Source: Chloromonas sp. AAM2
Taxonomy: Eukaryota; Chlorophyta; Chlorophyceae; Chlamydomonadales; Chlamydomonadaceae
Direction: 5' to 3'
DNA length: 22,665 nt
Assembly (NCBI GenBank): GCA_004335635.1
Contig: QAXH01005098.1
Coordinates: 1 to 22,665, forward strand
A model generated the notes under the pieces. The model saw only the letters and a program-made list of their open reading frames with translations. It was not told the origin of the DNA and did not search any database. Positions 1 to 10,900 of the stretch are shown piece after piece; position 1 is the stretch's first letter; every line of letters starts with the position of its first letter. Position numbers and translations under genes: made by a program.

Positions 1-184
1 GTGCTACCGTTTCTACAGCTGCATGCGATGAATGAGGAGCAGGCGGTTGCAGGGTCCAGCAAGGCTCAGCCAACGCAGGCTTGTGTAGTTGTACCAAGTC
101 CCTTGCCAAACACAACGGCATCAGCTGGTAACCATGCAGCAAGCTGCCAGCACCAGCTGTCCCACCATTGGTACCCTACTGATC

Positions 185-227
185 AGCATGCAACGCTGAT
201 TAACAGCATGCAACGCTGATTAACAGC
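185..227. repeat. Tandem duplication, 20-bp unit x2
   Basis: Two perfect copies of a 20-base unit beginning AGCATGCAACGC lie at 185-204 and 205-224, followed by the first three bases of a third copy. They fall in the 3' part or last intron of the MJ1316-domain gene. Confidence 0.85.
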
Positions 228-303
228 GCGTTATGCGAACTTGTGTTGTGCAAAACGTAACAACCGCACCAAATGTGTGCATTGTTGCCAGATGAGGACC
301 CAC

Positions 304-1352
304 CACATGCGTGCACCATTGAGGGTGTCAAAGTAGGCAATGCGATGGAACGGCACGCGATCGGTCTCCCCATAACGTGCAGCAAACTCTGTGAAAGGTA
401 ACTCCTGCAAGCATGAACACGTGGGCAGGAAATCATTGTGAAATGCACGGTTGGTTGATGCTGCATGGGCACAGACCACCGTCCATACTTACAGCTGCCA
501 GCACAGGTTGGCCTGCCTGACCATGTTTTCTTTCTTCGCAGGCTTTTGATGCCACAACGGCATGAACGAACGAACTAAGCCCTTTCGTATTTGATTGAAT
601 GTCAGTCAGCATGACATGTGCAAGTTCATGGTAAGCTTGGAGTGAAAGCATGGCCTCACTCTTCTTCCCGTCCCTTTCAAGGGCTGCATGTCAGCACTGC
701 CTGGCCTGCACACTTGCATGTCACTCCCCAGAAATAAGACCCACCAGTAAGTGGTCATGCACTCGCATGCTCCATGCCTCCACTCCGCTCTTGCGCTCCG
801 CCTGCTGTTCGCTCTCCACATACCCGACCTACAAGAGCAGTATAAGTTGCCTGGAGTAGGGCAGCAGCATATGCCTGCACGTTTTGGCTGTTTGAGTGCT
901 GCTGCTATAGAAGGGCAGCAGACGGTAGGCAAACCATCAACAACATGGCTAGAAACGCTTGGAGCTTGGAAAAAGATGTGCTGGTCTGCATGTTGAAAAG
1001 CCTGTGCTGGCTGGTTGATGACAAACGCAGAATGCTGAGGTAGGAAAGAATAAGGCTTGCCCATTGCAGGATACTGTGCATTGTACTCTCACAATGAACT
1101 TGGAGGCATCCATGGACGAATCATGTCGAAGCCTGCATTTGGTTGGGCATGCTGGTTGGTTGGCAGGTGCGTCAGCTGTTGGGTTGGCTTGGTTTAAGCG
1201 AGACCCCACCGGTCATAGAAACTCTTGGCTCCTTTATCCTTGCTTGAACCAGTTGGCGGTGAGCTGCCCCAGAGGCCACTTGAGGGCGAAGTGCCCAACA
1301 TATTCCTGAAGCTCATCCTCGGTGGCGCAAACCTTGCAGCAGCACTTGCGTC
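304..1352 (-). CDS. Partial gene with an MJ1316/DUF504-type domain (RNA-end recognition family)
   Basis: Exons on the minus strand, in transcript order: 1352-1210, 1132-1093, 828-745, 404-304. Phases fit at every junction (0/2, 2/0, 0/0, 0/2). The first exon encodes a Ser/Pro/Gly linker ending GAKSFYDR. Next come LRHDSSMDASKFI, then VGYVES, then ELPFTEFAARYGETDRVPFHRIAYF. This order matches the MJ1316 (DUF504) domain: a charged Arg/Asp segment, a VGY strand, and the hallmark PFHRI.YF followed by Trp. In the usual family VGY is followed by a short DRF-like turn and the HRI strand by WDR; here the VGY exon is longer and diverged, so the loop may be extended. A possible further 3' exon (101-1, acceptor after GGCAAG) is open to the window edge and would follow the split Trp codon with Asp. 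A possible earlier exon (1692-1570, phase 0, encodes DVKEALHALCACLYHSDG) fits in phase but is unproven. Cellular role unknown; the domain is thought to bind RNA ends. Confidence 0.55.
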
Positions 1353-1692
1353 CTACTCCATTCTTTACATCTTTCGCGTGTTGTAGTCTGGTCAGGTTGG
1401 GGATCGGTTGACGTGGAGTAGAGTCAACCCTTGTCGAAAACGGAATGACTCGTAACGGAGTTCTGATGATTTGGACGACTGTGGAACTTTGTGTTGGCTT
1501 GTTGCTTTGCGAGCACTGGCGAAAAGAATATACGCAAACTGAGATAAAGTTGGCACCAGGTGCAGGCACCGTTGAGTAGCGTTTCAGGGCGAACTGGGTA
1601 GACCAGTGTGTGAAGCCTGAACCATCCGAGTGATACAAGCACGCACACAGAGCGTGCAGCGCCTCCTTGACGTCAGTTGCCATGCAGAAAGC

Positions 1693-2399
1693 CTGCACCA
1701 AACTCCAGCTGTCACCGATTCGCTAGGATAGGACATGGCTTAATGTGCTATCACAGACTTCACCCTGCCAGCTGCTGCATGGCCAGGCTCCAGCTCTGTG
1801 CTGCCAAGGGCTGGTAATGATGATTGCATGTTTGATCTTGCCGTACAATGCTGGGTAGGCAAGAGCAAACATGAGCGCATAGACTGATACAATTGGCAAC
1901 CCTCATGGGGCAGTTGGGTTATAAATGCCGCGTGGCATGCTGTGAGCGGTTGTCTGTTCTAAGCAGGCTGTGTGTAAGAGGGCATGCTGTGAGGCTTTGT
2001 GTGTTTTAAGCAGTTGTGTACCGCATTCCAGACAGACCATTCTGGACCCCTCAAGCAAGTGTCAAATTTAGGCCAGTGCTCTGGAGAGAATCTGAACTTG
2101 ATTAAGCCATACATGATGGGCTTGAGCGACAGACGCATGGGGAGGGAACATGGCCATCATTTGGCCAGGAAGATGCTGCTTTGTTTTCCATCCGTTCCTC
2201 ATCTTGACTTCCAAATCCGCAGTCTTCTTTTGGAGTGTCGCCTTGGTCGGTCATCCCCTGCGGTATTTATTCCTCCCCATGCCTCTGTCGCAAGCCCATC
2301 ATCTATGGCGTTTTCAAGTCTCTCCAGACCACTGGCCTAGATTTGACATTTGCTCTTAGGGTCCAGGGGTCTGTCTGGAATGCGATCAATACACATTCA
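1693..2399. other. Gap between divergent genes; candidate bidirectional promoter region
   Basis: This stretch separates the minus-strand MJ1316-domain gene from the plus-strand CIA30 gene. Reading frames here show no recognisable protein similarity. It holds an imperfect tandem duplication at 1934-2018 and probably the 5' regions of both genes, although 5' exons of the minus-strand gene could still be hidden in it. No TATA box or other site could be defended by eye. An in-frame upstream Met at 2235 could extend the CIA30 protein into this gap. Confidence 0.4.
1934..2018. repeat. Imperfect tandem duplication, about 47-bp period
   Basis: Two copies start with GGCATGCTGTGAG at 1934 and 1981. 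Both continue through a GT-rich stretch to TAAGCAG, with a few substitutions and small indels. The repeat lies upstream of the CIA30 gene. Confidence 0.65.
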
Positions 2400-5300
2400 A
2401 TGGTTGCTCTGCGCTGCAGCCAGTTTTCAGCACGCGGTCATGTCTTTGAACAGTTGCACCGGTGGCCCGGACGGGGAAAAAGCCGAGGGACGGTTACTGC
2501 AATGCACGTGCCTCCATGCATGATAGTGCCGATCGCCCATGCTGCCATGCATATACAGCGTGATATGAGCCATGCTACGCAGGCTCTGGCGTCGTCTGGA
2601 CAGTTTTCTTTCAGGCACGTGTCGCTGCTTCCCTACCTTTGGACACTGGCTTTGCCTGAGCATGGCTACTTCAACCAGTCACTTTTCTGGCTGCTGCTTG
2701 CAGTTGACATAAACCCACAGCCTAAGGAGCTTGCCGCTTTCTTGTCAGAAAGGGACCTAAAGCCGTGGAACGTTTTCTCAGATGCCGCTTTCGGTGGAAG
2801 GTCCAAGGCCCTCTTGCGATGGGAGGGGCAGGACGAGCCCAAGGTACGGATATACTTGTGCATGTGAGGCATGAGCAACTTGGGTTACGAAATGCAGAAT
2901 CTGGGAGGGGGGTAACGTGTGACGCTATGATGCAAAACATTCTGCTATACTGCCTGCAAAACGGTGGCAGCAGTCGTTGCACACCAAGCCTAATTTTGCA
3001 ATGGCCAGTTTCGGAAAACCTGAGGTATTTCTTCAGCCGACGTTTGTATTGCTGGGTTTAAGGATTGAATTGATGGATTTGATTGTAGCATGCCAAACAT
3101 GCACATAAATTCGGCTGCAATCATGGCCATATGTTCTGCGTTCTTGTGGTTCCATCGAGATCTCACATGCATCTCTAGTCACACACAATTCATCCTTGAA
3201 GCCTGTGGGCTCCGATGTTCTGTGTGTCTTAGTCTTCTGTACTTCTTGCTGCAACCCCTTGAACTGTAACAAACCCCGTTGTTGATCACGTTACTACGTG
3301 CATACTTCTGCTACAGCACCTTTAATCATAACACATACGTCCACCTTCCCAGCAGTGCCTTTGACTGTAACAAAACCATTCCTGCGGCGTTACCATTCCT
3401 GCGGTTTTATTACCAAAACCATTCCGGTTTTTAGTACCGAAACCTTCCCGTTTTTAGTACCAAACAAAACACTTGCGCACCATTTCTGCAGTACCTGGTG
3501 TTTGAGGGGCGGTACGACAAGACGCTTGGAGAAGACTCGGAGTTAGTTCGGTCGGGATATGCGGGCATCAACACCATTGTGAGTTGGATGCAGGTCTCAA
3601 AGCAAGCAGGTAACTGTACCGCTTGGCCATCACCATTACATGGCATTTCATGGTACCGCTTGGCCGTAAATTGATCACACAAATGCTAGTCGGGTTCAGA
3701 CCACACGCCAACAATCAGCAGATGTTGTGTCGGGATGGGGGCTCATCTTGATTGCTTCCAACTTTGCAGTTCCGCCCATCCCATTTTTGCTGGCTGGCAT
3801 TTGTTGCACATGTTATGGCGGGAGGCTCATCTTGCTTGTTTTAAATTCATGCAGTATGGCCCATTTTGTTTTGCTGGCTGACAGTATGGCCATTTTGTTG
3901 TTCAGTCGCAATCACCAACTGGGACAAGTAGGCAAGACGTGGCAGTTTTTTTTGGCATAATAGCTGTTTTAGGACCAGACTATATCGGCGCTGTATCCCG
4001 CATCCAATATCCAGTGAGCTTATTCTTGGCTTAACGATTGTCAGGCGCGTAATTCTTGGAGAGATATTGTGTCTAGCTGCAGTACCGTGGGTTAAATCAT
4101 GAAAAGCCATGTAAGGTTGATGAGGATGATGAGTTTGTAACAATCAACTCAAAGAAGCTGCTACGTGTCTGCTTTACCCTGAACAAATTACAGCAGTTGA
4201 CAACATCTTTCATGCACCCTGCACTGGTCAGGGTGCTTCAAGTTTTCATGCGCACCATTTCATAGACACTTACAAGAGGATGAGCATGCGTGCGTAATCG
4301 TGTCAACAATCCCATGTGTGAGTTGCATGCATGCATGCAGCTGCCCCGTACCCTGGACCTGAGTCTGCATGACCACCTATCCTTCCGAGTGCGGGCGCAC
4401 ACAGCGCATGCCTACATGGCTAATCTGCGAACCGAACAGTACAGCGCTGCAAACGGAGAAGAAGCGTGGCAGGCGCCCGTCCTGCCCACAAGGTGAGATT
4501 TGGGGTCACAGCGCGCCTCGTGGCAAACGGAATTGTGCTGCGTCCTTTGGGTGGCCTCATGCATGCTGATGTCTAGCTCAGGTTAAGCCAGGGTGATGCC
4601 CAACCCGTTTTGCGTCCTTTGACGGCCCTCCATTGTGTAAAACACATACCTGTGAAACTGATAGCCAGGGTGATGCCCAACCCGTTTTGCGTGCCACACA
4701 TTGTGTAAAACACATACCTGTGAAACTGATAGCCAGGGTGATGCCCAACCCGTTTTGCGTCCTTTGACGGCCACACATTGTGTAAAACACATACCTGTGA
4801 AACTAATAGCCGGTGTGGCTAACCAGGTGAGAGTTACGTCAGAACACAAAGTCACAGTCTGTTCCACAGTCGTCAGCATATCGACGGACCTTTCGCGAGC
4901 CTTAGAGCAAACCTTACCCTTACTGTGTTACCTTTGGCTTCAGGGTTGGCGAGTGGGAGGAGGTGGTCCTGCCCCTTCAATCGCTGCGCTTTACCTTCAG
5001 AGGGCGCATGTCAACACAGGTACGCTGACCAATCACTCGTTTATCATCTTCATCATTCTCACTTAAACCATTCACTATGATTCCGAATGACCATGTTTAA
5101 TTCCAATCACATTCAATTCATTCAAGTTATCTACCGACCTGGGGGGTGGTAAACCCCTCTCCTGTTTGGCTTGGTTGCTCTCTTGACCCACTGCCCGTCA
5201 TGACTGCTTGACAACCCACACAGCTGCCTGCCTGGTCCCACTGCTACGTAAGAAACCCACCAAGCTTAGCAGTAGCTTATAAGCTTGGTCCTCTCTTGCG

Positions 5301-6227
5301 CGTGGCCGCACTTGCAAGGGCTCTGTCTTGCTTCCGCGCAGGGGGGCGGGCGCACGCTGACTCGGCCCGAGCGCTGCAAGGTGATCGGGTTGGGCCTGAC
5401 GCTCTCTGCCACCGAAGACATGCCCATGCAGGAAGACTTCAGGTGTGCATGCATGGGGAACAGCATGATAGGGGTGAACAGCATGATAAGAGGGGCATAG
5501 CATGATAAGGGGGGCATAGCATGATCAGGGTGGACAGCATGCAATACGCCTTCAGGTACGCTTTGGGTGGCTGGGTGCAACAGAGCTTCGACAGAGCATG
5601 ACGTCTAGTACTTTTGTCTGCTGCCGCCCATGAATGCTCCCTGTGTAATAGCCTGGTGGACATCCCTCTAGACACTTTGGTCTGGACTTTGGTCTGGTTT
5701 AGTGCACACAGGCAAGTGCATGCTCCCTGCCTGGCAATTACGTGACGTCCCTTTCCTATGCGTGTGGGAAACTCCATCTGGTGTGATCCAACCGCATGGC
5801 ATGATTCTCAGAACATGGGGCGGTTTGATCTCATGGGCGACTCTGACACAAGGTGTGTCAGGATCTGTGGTGATCTGTGGTGATCTGTGGTGATCTGTGG
5901 TGATCTGTGGTGATCTGTGGTGATCTCCACCCGCTGGCATGCTCGCAGGCTGGAGTGGCAAACATATCCGCGGTATCAATGACGTTGAGTGGGGCCTGGC
6001 CCTCTAATCGTTTCCTAACCCTAACCACACCTCATGCCCGCAGGCTTGATGTAGCAAGTGTATCGGCGGTGTCAATGGCGTTGAGTGAGGCTGCTGCAGC
6101 GGCCAAGGCCCAACACATGGACTTGAGCCCCGAACAGGAGGAGGCATATGAGCGGGAGAGGAGGACGCTGCAGGCTGCCAAGCGGTTGAAGGCCCCAGGG
6201 GCAGGCCGGCGTAGCATAGAACAGTAA
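2400..6227 (+). CDS. CIA30-family (NDUFAF1-like) mitochondrial complex I assembly protein
   Basis: Six exons: 2400-2843, 3492-3578, 4341-4492, 4944-5019, 5342-5442, 6044-6227 (TAA). All junctions are GT-AG with matching phases (0,0,2,0,2), giving about 347 residues. The CIA30 domain (about residues 115-305) can be followed through every exon: WNVFSDAAFGGRS, then VFEGRYDKTL and SGYAGINTI, DLSLHDHLSFRVR with AYMANLRTEQY and WQAPV, GEWEEVVLPLQSLRFTFRG, RCKVIGLGLTLSA, and DFRLDVASVSAV. Family members help assemble respiratory complex I in the mitochondrial matrix; some plant and algal relatives act in plastids. The N-terminal residues MVALRCSQFSARGHVFEQ are basic and suit an organelle transit peptide, but the start is uncertain: an in-frame Met lies at 2235, and an intron near 2493-2720 would also keep phase. 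The tail after the domain is Ala- then Glu/Arg-rich and ends RRSIEQ. Introns carry several tandem repeats and a decayed copy of the last exon. Confidence 0.87.
4011..4134 (+). mobile_element. Copy A of a dispersed element with an ATG-type tail
   Basis: This copy lies in intron 2 of the CIA30 gene (3579-4340). It shares about 100 bases with copies at 11887-12039 and 20769-20896, including the core GGCGCGTAATTCTTGGAGA, then TGCAGTACCGTGGGTTAA and AAAGCCATGTAA, and ends in a degenerate GATGAGGATGATGA tail. Left of about 4011 it no longer matches the other copies, consistent with 5' truncation. A microsatellite tail at one end and variable truncation at the other suggest a non-LTR retrotransposon 3' end or a SINE. 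No reverse transcriptase is present. Confidence 0.6.
4586..4807. repeat. Tandem repeat, 77-bp unit x3 (middle copy 68 bp)
   Basis: Three units start AGCCAGGGTGATGCCCAACC at 4586, 4663 and 4731, and each ends in GTGAAACT(G/A)AT. The outer units are 77 bases. The middle one is 68, having lost nine bases within the CCTTTGACG stretch. The array lies in intron 3 of the CIA30 gene (4493-4943). Minus-strand open frames across it arise from the repetition. Confidence 0.9.
5462..5540. repeat. Short tandem array, about 18-bp unit x5
   Basis: Five degenerate units start AGCATGAT or AGCATG at 5462, 5480, 5499, 5518 and 5535, with G-rich spacers. The array is just inside the last intron of the CIA30 gene. 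Confidence 0.75.
5861..5926. repeat. Perfect 10-bp tandem array, about 6.6 copies of TGATCTGTGG
   Basis: Six consecutive units run from 5861 to 5920, the first starting G instead of T. A partial unit ends at 5926. The array is in the last intron of the CIA30 gene, shortly before the decayed copy of the terminal exon. Confidence 0.95.
5949..5998 (+). pseudogene. Duplicated start of the CIA30 terminal exon
   Basis: About 50 bases after a CGCAG acceptor closely match the start of the true terminal exon at 6044. Shared blocks include GCAGGCT, GCGGT and CAATG(A/G)CGTTGAGTG. One base is missing near the start. If this acceptor were used, the frame would shift: after the shared Arg the protein would read LEWQTYPRYQ and stop, losing the normal LDVASVSAV tail. 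It is probably a decayed tandem copy, but the acceptor looks usable, so an alternative terminal exon cannot be excluded. Confidence 0.6.
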
Positions 6228-7954
6228 CAGGATATGCCTTGGCTGTCGCGATTTCTGTTGTTCAACTTCATGGTGCAGCAGCAGCAGCAGCAGCGAAGAC
6301 CAGCAGCAGCGAAGACGAAGGCCGGCATTGCAGTGAGATTGGGCACTATTCAGGCAGTGTGTCGTCTACGTCATATGCCCAAATGCCTGGAGCTGAAGCC
6401 ACTCATCTTGCTAGCCCGGGACTGCTACACAGTGGGCATCACACAGTTTGAGCAGGCTTGTACTGGACTCAGCGTGCGAGGGGAGAGCTACCTGACTGAA
6501 TGCTTGGCCGGTGTTCGCATTGAAGTGGCAGTTTTGCGATGTTGAACCTGCACACTGCAAAGGGGGACTGTCAGGCCTGAAAATGAGAACCCAGACTTGT
6601 TGCACACGCAATGGAGGCAAGCAACTGTGGACCAGGCACACTCAATCGGACCAAGCTCGTGTGCTTAATGACTGGAGAATGTTATGTTTGGACGATAGGT
6701 GGTCTGTGCAGAAGAAGCTTCGTTTTGTCTGGGATTCGTAGTTGTTTCCGTTTCCTGTTTTGAGATAATATACAAGGAGTGCACACCATGAAGCAACGCC
6801 CTCCGAGCCGCCAAAGTCCTCCAGGGCAAAGAGGACGAGCAGAGAGCGATGGTGGCGACAAATGGCCACGGCGGTCACACTCTACTCTCACTCTGACGTC
6901 AGACAATTCACTTGTTGAGAACCGATGCGATGACGCTACGCCACGGTGACAAAGGGGACCCCTCGACTTAATGTACTGCACCACAGTGTTGCGCTGCTTC
7001 CAGCTGTCACGATTGTTGATTTGCAGCCGCTACCAAGCACTCACCACCAAGCACTCACCAACCAAGCTCGAGTGCCCAGGGCCGAGGCTACGGTATCAAC
7101 CGATATATGGAGTCTTGATCTTAGTCAACATGAAGTAACTGTGGACGCCTTGCCGGGTTCATTGTGAATTTAAGGCAACGGAAATGATAACAGTATATTC
7201 AACTCGTTCTAGTTGCAGCAGTCAAATACGGACATGGACAGGACTGCCGTTCCTTGCACTGCCCACGCCTGACCACAACATCATGCCACATCCGATAACG
7301 TATATCCCCAGAACAAATGCGCATCAGAGGCCACGCGGGATATGCATTCCATCTGACAACTGCACCGTTCATATCCACTCATGCTACTCCATGAAGTTCA
7401 TGGAACCATTTTGATCACACCATCAGCTCTGTTGGTAAGCTTCCAACATGCAGAACTGGCAATAGGGGAACCCAAGGCATGAGCGTACGGGCAGCCTTGT
7501 CTGAGGACATCCTTATCATAATTGTGACCTGACACACATGAACACCAGTGATAAGCAGCCGACATGGACAACTGCCACGAAATGAGCCCAAGCCATGAGC
7601 GTACGATACCTTCACATCTCACGCGTGTGACGCTGGCAAGTTCGTACGTGCACTCAATGAGGTTTCACAATCTACATCTTAGGCACTACCAAATTGGTCA
7701 GTCGTACAAATTGCCTCCATCACCCTACTAAATGCCCTCTCCGGAATTGTGTGTACACCGACGTGACCAGAAAATGTATGTTATATCAGTTGCATACTAC
7801 GCTGTTTGTGGAACTACCACGCATTAGCCAATTCAATGATACGAATTCATGTGCTGTGCTCCTTCCGCTGTGCTCAGTTGCTGACCAGCAATCAGAATAA
7901 CACCTTGCTTAATCCAAGCTCATGTCGTTCACAGGTGCTGTGATAAGCCTCAAC
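6228..7954. other. Gap between convergent genes, no recognisable coding sequence
   Basis: This stretch joins the 3' ends of the CIA30 gene (plus) and the coiled-coil gene (minus). The first part, with a CAG-rich run near 6274-6325, is probably CIA30 3' UTR. Open frames here are short and lack protein-like composition or family motifs. I did not find the TGTAA polyadenylation signal common in chlorophytes on the relevant strand for either gene. A short direct repeat ending ATGAGCGTACG occurs near 7480 and 7595. Confidence 0.5.
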
Positions 7955-10900
7955 CTATAGATTATCATCGGCTGGCAACTGATGCGAATGGACCCGCTGT
8001 GTGTTGACATCCCCTGGGCTCGCCACACTTGACCCCTGCTGCAAAGCCTCCGATGCCACTCGGCTTGCGGGCACCGACCCGTGCACCACAACCGTGGCGT
8101 TACTGTCCTGGCTAATCCTAGGCCTGGCAGTGGAAGCGGACAGAGGCAGTCGAAGCTGCAGGGCAGGTGGTTTGGGAATGCTGCCAGCGGCTAGCAGTGA
8201 GTCGTGACTGGGCCCTGCCTCGTCATTCATACCCAGGACGGCGGCCTGCATCATGTCGGCGTAGTCATTGTCCATGGTGACCTGTAAGGCACGTGAAAGT
8301 AACGGTTATGTAACGAACGCGTATGCCTTGATGGCTTGGAGGCCTTTGGTGCATATCAACGGTGAAATCAACAGGGCATATCTGAATCTGCCGGTGCAGC
8401 ATGACAATCTTTCAGCTGCCTGAAACTGACGGATATACACCAGACCTTCACTTCTTGACATGTATTAGGACGTGCTGGCACCTAGTTTCTGAGTAACACT
8501 GATAGGATAGCAGGTTCCTCTCATGAACCAATCGTACAAATGTGGCCAAACTGCACGAGCAGGGTTTTTGTTAACGGACCAAGCTGTGCAAAAAGTGCAG
8601 CGAGCTCCAAGCGCACCACATCAGCTGTCTTGCGGGCAATTTTCCGCTGCCTGTAGAACTTAAGAATGTCCCAAATCTTGTAGCCCACAGGCGATCATTA
8701 AAAGCGCGTACGTCCACACAGTTTTCTTGGCCAGGCTTTTGACAGAGTGCAAAGCTCCGTGAGATTCAAACAGTTCCGGATAGAGCACATCGCCCGCGAA
8801 CAAGCCTGGAATCGCCCGAAATGGCGCTGGCATCGTGATGAGCAAGGATAGCAATCTCCTCGGCCCTCGAGCACCGGTTCAGGATAGCTCAATAGATGAG
8901 CGAGTGCCTCACTACTTGTTGCATGTGGCCATCTTTACTCCATGCACTCACCGAGTCCTCTCCTACCACCGCCAAATGCCTCTTGAGCTCCTCCACTTCG
9001 TCCCTGGCTGCGTTCTCCGCCATGAGGCTTCGCTTGAGCCGTTGGGCCAGACGCTCCGCCTCGTCATCCCGTTCGGCGTAGGCCATCTTCACGTCCACAA
9101 GCAGGCGCGTCAGGGCGTCAACCTCCTCGCGCAGAAGCGCGGACTGCACAGGCGACAAACCAACGGGTGCGGAAACGGTCAGAAAAGGCCACGACGAAGG
9201 CCACCAGCAGATGTGTCACCACGTCAGCCTCATGCAGGGTTGGACAGTAGAACCGGTCGCACATGTCAGAAATGTGGCTGTACAAGTTTGGTGGCCCGTG
9301 GCAATTCACAACCTGTACTTGCAGGCACTGCAGCAACCTCCCAGAGTCACTGCAACGTCCCAGTCGGGTGGTGCTGGGGGTGTCTTCTTGCATGGTTCCT
9401 GATAAGCCCCAAACCAGGACACATGGAGCCGGCCCTTGAACTCACCTCCCTGTCTGCCAGTGACACCCTCATTTCCAGGTCGTCAGCTCGCTCCGCTGCC
9501 TGTGCATGCTGCATGGCGATGCGTGCCAGCAGCTCCTGAAGAGCAGCGGCATGCTCCGCATGCTGGGCGGCAATCGCACGCATCTCAGCAATCTCTGCAA
9601 AATGCATGTGCAGGCAAGCGAGACTCAGTTTAAACAGGCCATTAGCCTAAATTCGCCCACACTGTCTGCCACCAGTGTTCTAGAATCTGACTTCTCAGTG
9701 TTCGGCCGGGTCCAATCTGCTGCCATGCAGCATCCTGGGCTGAGCTTTACTACCTCCACATGATTACATTGTCGCATTGTTACGGATTCACACTGGTCTG
9801 CACAATACTTGCCAGCTATATCTGTAATATCAATACCATCATCAATATTATGTATTTACCCATACACCCATGGGAACTCATACTTGAACGCTCGGTTATC
9901 TAATTTGCCCAGCCTCTCATTCACCTGATGCGTAGTCATCCATTGTGAGAGGAGCAGGAGCCACATCGTTCATTGAAAAGCCCTCAGGAATGGCCTGAAT
10001 CTCTTCCACAGGCTGAATTTCCGACTGCACTTTAGCCACCACTCCCGCTCGCGCTTCCGCGCCCACTCCCGTCCCCGCTGCGCCTTCCTCCGCCGCCCCA
10101 CCACCTGTCCCCGCCTGCGAACCACCTATCAAGCTTACAGTGTTTGCTTCCCGCATCCCGGGAAATTCAAACTGCCCCACGTCCTGCAAACTACCGTACG
10201 ATAAGAGACCCGCTTCGGAGCCAGTCTGGTTCGGGCTTGTGTTGAACGACGGCTGAGCCAGGATCCGTCTTGCCGAGTCTCCGTCAAGAGAAAACGTTGC
10301 CGCCCCGCTTGTAGCCGGACTAAGTCGACCAACAGGGGTGTTGCTCGACGTGGGTGGACGGCTGCCTTTCTTAGCGAATGCCATTCTGAGTAGGCTTCGA
10401 TCCTGCGCCTGCTGCAGCTCAGCTGATGCGCTCAAGGCTTCGGCTAGAAGTGCTTCCGCCTCTGGACAGCTGGCGAGGAACTTTGAATGCCGCTGACGAA
10501 CATGGGCCATGACGGCTTGCATGGTGCGGGCCGGGCCGGGCAGCAGGAGTGGGTTGAAATGTGCGACTGGTTGCTGAGATGTTCCGCTTGCTACGGATGC
10601 ACCGCCAACAGACACGGGAGCGGCTGTCGGGAAAGCGGTGGTGCCGGGGGTGGACGGAGACGGAACGGCCCCGCCTGCTGATGATGCTGTCAGTCCTGTA
10701 CCGTCCGCGCTGGCGCCCTGGGCGGCCGGCTTGCCAGCTGCGGCTGGTCCCGAACTGCCCGTGCTGTCACCCTGTTCAGCCGGCTGGCCAGCTGCATCAG
10801 CAGCCGCGGCTGATCCCTCACCGGCCGTGCTGGCTGCAGCTGGTCCAACACCAGCCGAACTGGACGGCTGGTGGCTGGTCGGCGTGGCAGGGTCGGAACG

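Noticed and set aside
4573..4879. Overlapping minus-strand open frames of 67-98 codons
   Set aside because: They are generated by the 77-bp tandem repeat; the same peptide recurs in each frame.
5462..5540. Short regular repeats resembling a CRISPR array
   Set aside because: The units abut with no unique spacers, and the setting is a eukaryotic intron.
6014..6028. CCTAACCCTAACC resembling a telomere repeat
   Set aside because: There are only two units, within an intron just before an acceptor; too short to mean anything.
8660..8854. Minus-strand frame of 64 codons as an extra exon of the coiled-coil gene
   Set aside because: The flanking exons already join in phase 0, and no homologous or coiled-coil character is seen.
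9917..9925. TGA at the end of the 544-codon frame as a true stop codon
   Set aside because: A GTGAAT donor just before it joins in exact phase to a coiled-coil exon at 9594, and two further exons also keep phase, so the stop is intronic.
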